DNA from: Pseudomonadota bacterium
Lineage (GTDB): Bacteria; Pseudomonadota; Gammaproteobacteria; Pseudomonadales; Oleiphilaceae
Assembly: GCA_002747395.1 (NCBI GenBank)
Contig: PDPE01000039.1
Location: forward strand, 1-64,000
Reading direction: 5' to 3'
DNA: 64,000 nt
Part shown: positions 59,351-64,000 of the stretch, one piece after another
How the letters are laid out: each line of letters starts with the position of its first letter
How positions within the stretch are numbered: position 1 is the stretch's first letter
Program-made: the position numbers and the translations under genes
The notes under the pieces: generated by a model
The model's input: the letters and a program-made list of their open reading frames with translations, nothing else
What the model was told of the DNA's origin: nothing
Databases searched by the model: none

Positions 59351-62300
59351 CTATTTGCTGAGGCGATAACTGAAATCAACGCCACTCTCACGATCTCCCG
59401 TTACGCCTTCTACACCAAGCCATTTGTTGAAGTCGTAACGCATATTGAAGGTTTTTTCTGCCTCGAAAATATCAAAGGCAAAGCTGACAAACAGATTGGG
59501 GCGCAGATAGGTACCCAGGGACAACTCAGTCCGTTTGTTACCGGCATAGGCTGACCCGGTGACTATATAGGAGAGAATGTTTGTGTCGTCCTCCATCGTG
59601 GGTTCGGAAAACAAAACCAACTGTGGATGCCTGAGCCGGCCACGAATATGCACACCGGCCTTGTCAACCTTGTCGAGGCCGAAACCGTCCCGGCCTGCTT
59701 CTCGTATCGGGCGATAGGCTTTGATATCCAGTGCAGGGTTATCCACAGCCCCTCCCGTAAAAACCACCCTGCCTCTATCAATAACCAGCTCCTGACCGAA
59801 TTTCCGGAACCGGCCATCGACTATCTGAACTTCCCCAAGCGCATTGGGCAAAGTCAAAGTCGGATCAAACAGGACTTCCAGCCCCCCGGCAATCCGGCTG
59901 TTAAACCCTACGACAGACAGGTTGATATTATCGCCCAGTGTGATCCCCAGTTGCCCATCGAGATTAAATGTTTTTTTGTCCTTTTTCCCGGCTGATTCCT
60001 GCTCTGTATCAACGATGGATACATCCCGGGATGCAGTGACGGCAGTCGTTCCACTCCCGGATTCACCGACTACGAGGTTCGGAGTAATGTCGGCAGAAGG
60101 AATGTCAATATTGCCATTGACGATGATGCCGCCCGGCTTGACCTGCAAACTGATATCAGGTGAAACACGGGCGGTGACATCCGGCACATCCACGGCAGTC
60201 AGGTTATTACCGGTGACCTGAACCTTGCCCAGCCAGCTTTTCGGGTTGCTGTAGGTTGCATCAGTTTTGATTTTGAGCCACCCCTCTCCAGAGACCAGAT
60301 CAATGGTGGAGGTAGCCTTGCCCTGTTCATTCGCAATCAATGACCCATTGATCTTTTCCAGGGACAGGCCGGCGCTCGGAATAAAGAGACTGGCATCCTT
60401 GAGTGAAATATTCGCATTGACTCGCGGTTTCGCCAGATTGCCTGCGACACGGACAATACCCTTTATCACCCCGTTGGCTTTCTCAATAAGGGGAACAAAG
60501 ACAGGAAGCAGGTTAACGTCTTCAATTCGGGTATCCAGGCTTGCCTCGACAGACTGATTTTTGCCTGGCGGGAGGTGATTGAACCCTGGCAACGCAGCGT
60601 TCGCCTGAATATGGCTTTTCCCCAGAAGAGCAAGCCGACCATCGGCTTGCAAGCCGCTCTCATCAACAGTGAGGTCAACTTTGCCACCTCCATGAGTCAG
60701 TTCCCGCTTTTCACCTCCGACCACGGTTTTAACCCGGCCCTTCGTCAGCGTTATGGTCGCGGTAGAGCGAATGTCACGATTATCGACCAGACTGGCTGTC
60801 ATATCAGCATTGATGTCGGTTCCGTATATTTCCATGTCCCCTGGCAACCAGGGTGCGGCCACAAATCCTGCGGGCAAGTCACGCAATTCAAGATTCAATA
60901 GTGACTTGTCCGGCTGCCAGTCAAGCCGGGTACAAAGAGAAACCACCTTTTTCCCGGCCCGGACGGGTTCAGACTCCAGACAGGTCTTTTCCAGTCGCAC
61001 CTTTTGTTTGCTCAGATAAACCTGTGCATCCCCTGCAAGCTGCCAATTGCCGAATGGCTCGGTCAGTATGCGCATATCCTCAAGCCGCCCGGACCACGTC
61101 TGAGTCTGCTGTTCGTATCCGCCATTTGCTGCCAGCTTCAGGGCTTCTTTCGGCGTTGCCAGCGAGGCTGTTATTTTATGCGCCGAAATCTTTCCTTTCG
61201 TATTCAGAGATACATTATTCAGGCGTGGCTGCCCCGATTGGGTAAACTGTTTTGCCATCAGCTCTATCCACAGGCGGTCTTTCGACACATCCAGATCGAT
61301 TTTGCCATCAAGTTTGTCTACCAGCCACTGCTCAAATCCCAGGTCGTTACCACTGAGGGTCATGGCGAGTTGCGGGGCATCAAGGTGGCCTGACACCGTT
61401 ATCCCGGCATCGAGCCTTCCTTTGGCCTGTGGCAGCAGGCCGGACAGGTCAGGCGCCTTCACATCGACCTGTGCAGCAATGACTTTTGCACCCTGGTCTT
61501 CCTGAAAGCGGCCATTGCCCGCAATCCTGTTGGAACCGGAAAGCAATTCAAACTGCTTGACCAGATAATCCTGACCATCAACCAGAACCCGGCTTTCAGC
61601 CAGTAATGGATACTGCCTTAGCTGTCCTTTCAGTTGATGCAGGTTCAAGGCAGCTTCGAGGCGATCCGTGAAAGCTCCCCTTGTTTCCAGGTCGAGTGCA
61701 AGTTTGCCTGGCCATTCCGGCCATTGTTTTCCGGGGTTAACGCCTTCGCCGGTCAGCCGGATATCCCAGTTTACCCGTGGTTTCCAATTGGCCTGCCCGG
61801 CAATATTGAGCTCTCCGTCCAGCAAGGCCAGCCCCATCCGGATTTGTTTCAGCCCCTGCTGATTGCCATCAGCCTTCGCCTTTATGTTTGTGTCCGGCAC
61901 CTGATTACCTGCAACCTGCCCGGTTAAATCCAGATGCCAGGCCTCTCTGTTACCTGACACTTCCAGATTCCCTTGTCGGCTTTTCACTTGCGGATCATTC
62001 GACAAGGGCCATTGCAGGTTCTGCCAGGCAAGTTTGATATCGCTGTGACCATTCGGCTCCAACCTTACATCGCCAGTCAAACCGAGTGAAGCGGCTGTCG
62101 GCGGCAAGTCCAGGGTGAGCTGCCTGATACTGACAGTCTTGTCTGTAAACTCGGCCTGTAACCGGTTTTGCATTGAGAGCGCCCGAGGCCATTCCGGCCA
62201 CAGCCCGGTCAGTTTGATATTCTCGGTATCGAGCTCCAGGGAACCCTGAATAGCCGGTTGAAGGTGAACAACGCCGTTGGCTTTCATTCTGCCTTCGAGC

Positions 62301-63385
62301 AAATGACCAACCAACTGTTCTATAAAAATCTGCTGCCGGTTCCCTTTCACTGTCAATTGCCAGTCACTCCAGGGGAGGGGGTGGGCCTGTAACCGGGTAT
62401 TGAGGTTCAGCCTGTAGTTTTTCAGATCGCCCTGCCCCTTGATCCTGAGTTGCCTTATCGCGACTGGCGGTTCCGGTTTCGGCTTATCGGAAACCATTGG
62501 ATCGGGTTTGACCTGGCCATCCTTTGCAGGCAACGGCCATTGCAAGGCAGGAAGCAACAGGTCAGCTTGCCAGTCAAGGGAACGAAGAGGCTGTTCAAGC
62601 GTGACATCCAGTTGCATATCGAATGGTTGCAAACGGTTTTTTAGCACCAGATTGTCCGGGTTACCCTCCACCAGCAAAGAGCCGGTCAATTCGCCTGTCT
62701 GTTCGATTGAGGTTAACCAGTTTACCTTCAGTAACAGGTCGTGGGGGTGTTTCAGCCCGGCATTGCCTGAGGCAGAAATCTGGATACCGGGGATTTTTTC
62801 CTGTTTCGGGATATCCAGGCTGAGTGCCTTTAGCAGGATCTGATCGGTCAGTTGTGCACTCAAAAAGAAGTGATCAACCTGGTACACCTGTTCCTTAGCC
62901 ATAACAAGGGAAAAATCATCCAATTGAATGCTGTCAAGCTCGATGGCAACGGGCAGGTCAATATCAGGAATCGTTATGGGTGAATCGTCTTTCACCGCTT
63001 TGTTTTTGTTCTCTGAGGGCGACAGGGTTACCTGTGTTCCCTTGAGGTGCAACTGATTGACCTGAACCGTACGATCAAATAACTCGCCCGGAGCAAACTG
63101 AAAACGGGCTTCTTTTGATCGGAACTGAAATTCCGGTGACAAATAGTGAATGCCTGTCAGAGAAACCCCGCCAGCCAGCGTACCTTCAACCCTGGCAATA
63201 TTCAAATCAGGCAGGGCGGCTTGTGTACGCTTGGCAATAAACTGTAACCCGGATTCGGTAAACAGGAACCAGCATATCGCAACAGCCAGCACAATCAGGC
63301 CTGTGACTGCCACACCCGACACAAATTTGAAAACCGGTTTCATTACCCGCCCGATTGATTTGATTACCTGCCTTGCATATACCAT
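59351..63385 (-). CDS. tamB: translocation and assembly module inner-membrane protein TamB
   Basis: An AsmA-like periplasm-spanning protein that with TamA supports outer-membrane protein assembly and, in recent work on the family, lipid transport. The 1344-residue protein has one N-terminal transmembrane helix (about 23-43), a very long repetitive beta-rich region forming the groove, and the conserved C-terminal TamB (DUF490) domain from about 1000 (LDIKAYRPIREAGRDG, VEGVTGDRESGVDFSYRL). It is somewhat longer than E. coli TamB (1259). It starts 1 nt into the tamA stop (TGATG). Confidence 0.93.
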   Translation of the reverse strand: MVYARQVIKSIGRVMKPVFKFVSGVAVTGLIVLAVAICWFLFTESGLQFIAKRTQAALPDLNIARVEGTLAGGVSLTGIHYLSPEFQFRSKEARFQFAPGELFDRTVQVNQLHLKGTQVTLSPSENKNKAVKDDSPITIPDIDLPVAIELDSIQLDDFSLVMAKEQVYQVDHFFLSAQLTDQILLKALSLDIPKQEKIPGIQISASGNAGLKHPHDLLLKVNWLTSIEQTGELTGSLLVEGNPDNLVLKNRLQPFDMQLDVTLEQPLRSLDWQADLLLPALQWPLPAKDGQVKPDPMVSDKPKPEPPVAIRQLRIKGQGDLKNYRLNLNTRLQAHPLPWSDWQLTVKGNRQQIFIEQLVGHLLEGRMKANGVVHLQPAIQGSLELDTENIKLTGLWPEWPRALSMQNRLQAEFTDKTVSIRQLTLDLPPTAASLGLTGDVRLEPNGHSDIKLAWQNLQWPLSNDPQVKSRQGNLEVSGNREAWHLDLTGQVAGNQVPDTNIKAKADGNQQGLKQIRMGLALLDGELNIAGQANWKPRVNWDIRLTGEGVNPGKQWPEWPGKLALDLETRGAFTDRLEAALNLHQLKGQLRQYPLLAESRVLVDGQDYLVKQFELLSGSNRIAGNGRFQEDQGAKVIAAQVDVKAPDLSGLLPQAKGRLDAGITVSGHLDAPQLAMTLSGNDLGFEQWLVDKLDGKIDLDVSKDRLWIELMAKQFTQSGQPRLNNVSLNTKGKISAHKITASLATPKEALKLAANGGYEQQTQTWSGRLEDMRILTEPFGNWQLAGDAQVYLSKQKVRLEKTCLESEPVRAGKKVVSLCTRLDWQPDKSLLNLELRDLPAGFVAAPWLPGDMEIYGTDINADMTASLVDNRDIRSTATITLTKGRVKTVVGGEKRELTHGGGKVDLTVDESGLQADGRLALLGKSHIQANAALPGFNHLPPGKNQSVEASLDTRIEDVNLLPVFVPLIEKANGVIKGIVRVAGNLAKPRVNANISLKDASLFIPSAGLSLEKINGSLIANEQGKATSTIDLVSGEGWLKIKTDATYSNPKSWLGKVQVTGNNLTAVDVPDVTARVSPDISLQVKPGGIIVNGNIDIPSADITPNLVVGESGSGTTAVTASRDVSIVDTEQESAGKKDKKTFNLDGQLGITLGDNINLSVVGFNSRIAGGLEVLFDPTLTLPNALGEVQIVDGRFRKFGQELVIDRGRVVFTGGAVDNPALDIKAYRPIREAGRDGFGLDKVDKAGVHIRGRLRHPQLVLFSEPTMEDDTNILSYIVTGSAYAGNKRTELSLGTYLRPNLFVSFAFDIFEAEKTFNMRYDFNKWLGVEGVTGDRESGVDFSYRLSK

Positions 63386-64000
63386 CAGAAATCCGGCCCG
63401 ATCACAAGATGAAAGCGATAGTCCTGTTCCACCTCGTCGTCCTCGATGGGCGCGGAAACATCGACTCTGACCAACCCCACCGGAGAGTGCCAGCGAATAC
63501 CGACACCGGCACTCTTGAGTAGCGAAAGGTTGTCATAATCGTTAAACACATTACCGGTATCGAAAAAGACTGCGGCACTCCAGTTTTCCAAAAAACGGTA
63601 TTCATATTCGACGCTGGCGGCAATAATGTGTTTGCCCGCAACCAGAGTCTCGTCTCCACCGTTAATAGCTTCGAACTCGTACCCTCGAATACTGTTGTCA
63701 CCCCCGGTTCTAAATTGCAGCAGCTTGGGTAACAGGTTTGCGTTGATCGGAATTTCACCCGCATCAAACAGGAGGGAAATCGAGGGAACGGTTTCCACTT
63801 CGGTATAGGCTGCATTCATTTTCAAGATAACCCTGCCCCTTTCGTGCAACCGGCGGATAATTTCCGCTTCCAGTTGCGCCTGCCAAAAGGAAACATTTGA
63901 AACAATGCCGTCTTTCGCTCCCTTCAAGCGAAAAATCACTTCCTGACCCGAATTGGCGTACATAGGGTCATCCACCTGCAGAAATCGCCAGCTCAAATCC
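63385..64000 (-). CDS. tamA: TamA outer-membrane protein, 3' part
   Basis: The C-terminal 200 or so residues of a BamA/TamA-type 16-stranded barrel; the 5' end is beyond the window edge. It has the family segment FRTGGDNSIRGYEFE and ends in VIGPDF, a C-terminal phenylalanine as in BAM substrates. It is coupled to tamB. Confidence 0.9.
   Translation of the reverse strand, partial: DLSWRFLQVDDPMYANSGQEVIFRLKGAKDGIVSNVSFWQAQLEAEIIRRLHERGRVILKMNAAYTEVETVPSISLLFDAGEIPINANLLPKLLQFRTGGDNSIRGYEFEAINGGDETLVAGKHIIAASVEYEYRFLENWSAAVFFDTGNVFNDYDNLSLLKSAGVGIRWHSPVGLVRVDVSAPIEDDEVEQDYRFHLVIGPDF

Overview
The window is a stretch of ordinary chromosome from a gammaproteobacterium. It has ScpAB rather than MukBEF condensin and a TCA block of Pseudomonas type (gltA divergent from sdhCDAB-sucAB-lpd-sucCD). 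It also carries the order suhB / trmJ-cysE-iscR, queA-tgt-yajC-secDF, and a pilW-rodZ-hisS-yfgM-bamB-der block. This points to a pseudomonad or Oceanospirillales-like marine relative rather than an enteric; I cannot name the genus. I see no insertion sequence, prophage, CRISPR array, toxin-antitoxin pair or defence island.

Layout. 1-4.2 kb: a small membrane ORF, a diguanylate cyclase, then rluB-scpB-scpA on the minus strand. 4.3-17.7 kb: the complete 2-oxoglutarate-to-fumarate arm of the TCA cycle on the minus strand, with gltA divergent; the 720-bp gap between sdhC and gltA holds two good opposing promoters, each overlapped by a palindrome. 17.8-30.7 kb: a beta-hydroxyacid dehydrogenase, topA, fadBA, two uncharacterised proteins, a universal stress protein, uup and cheV. 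30.9-32.5 kb: tRNA-Gly(GCC) and tRNA-Glu(UUC) around poorly conserved small genes, with short tandem repeats. 32.9-37.6 kb: a PAS-GGDEF-EAL protein and pta. 37.7-45.5 kb: der-bamB-yfgM-hisS-rodZ-pilW-rlmN read right to left, without the ispG usually found between rodZ and hisS. 45.7-50.7 kb: ndk, iscS, iscR, cysE, trmJ, then suhB divergent. 50.8-56.3 kb: secF, secD, yajC, tgt, queA. 56.5-64 kb: tRNA-Leu(CAA), a choice-of-anchor-I lipoprotein, a small secreted ricin-B-type lectin, tamB and the 3' end of tamA.

How the genes work together. GltA, SdhABCD, SucAB-Lpd and SucCD form most of the TCA cycle in one divergent unit. FadBA feeds it acetyl-CoA and Pta links acetyl-CoA to acetyl phosphate. 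BamB, YfgM, SecDF-YajC and TamAB all serve protein export and outer-membrane assembly. RlmN, TrmJ, Tgt, QueA, RluB and the three tRNA genes serve translation. CheV and two cyclic-di-GMP proteins are the signalling components.

No wholly new multi-gene system is evident. The points most worth following are a SuhB that has lost the catalytic acidic motif of inositol monophosphatases, an IscR with an alternating-histidine C-terminal tail under a recognisable IscR box, an isc locus reduced to iscRS with an IscS lacking its C-terminal tail, the palindrome-overlapped sdhC and gltA promoters, a perfect FNR/Anr box beside a 40-residue membrane protein, and several short tandem repeats.
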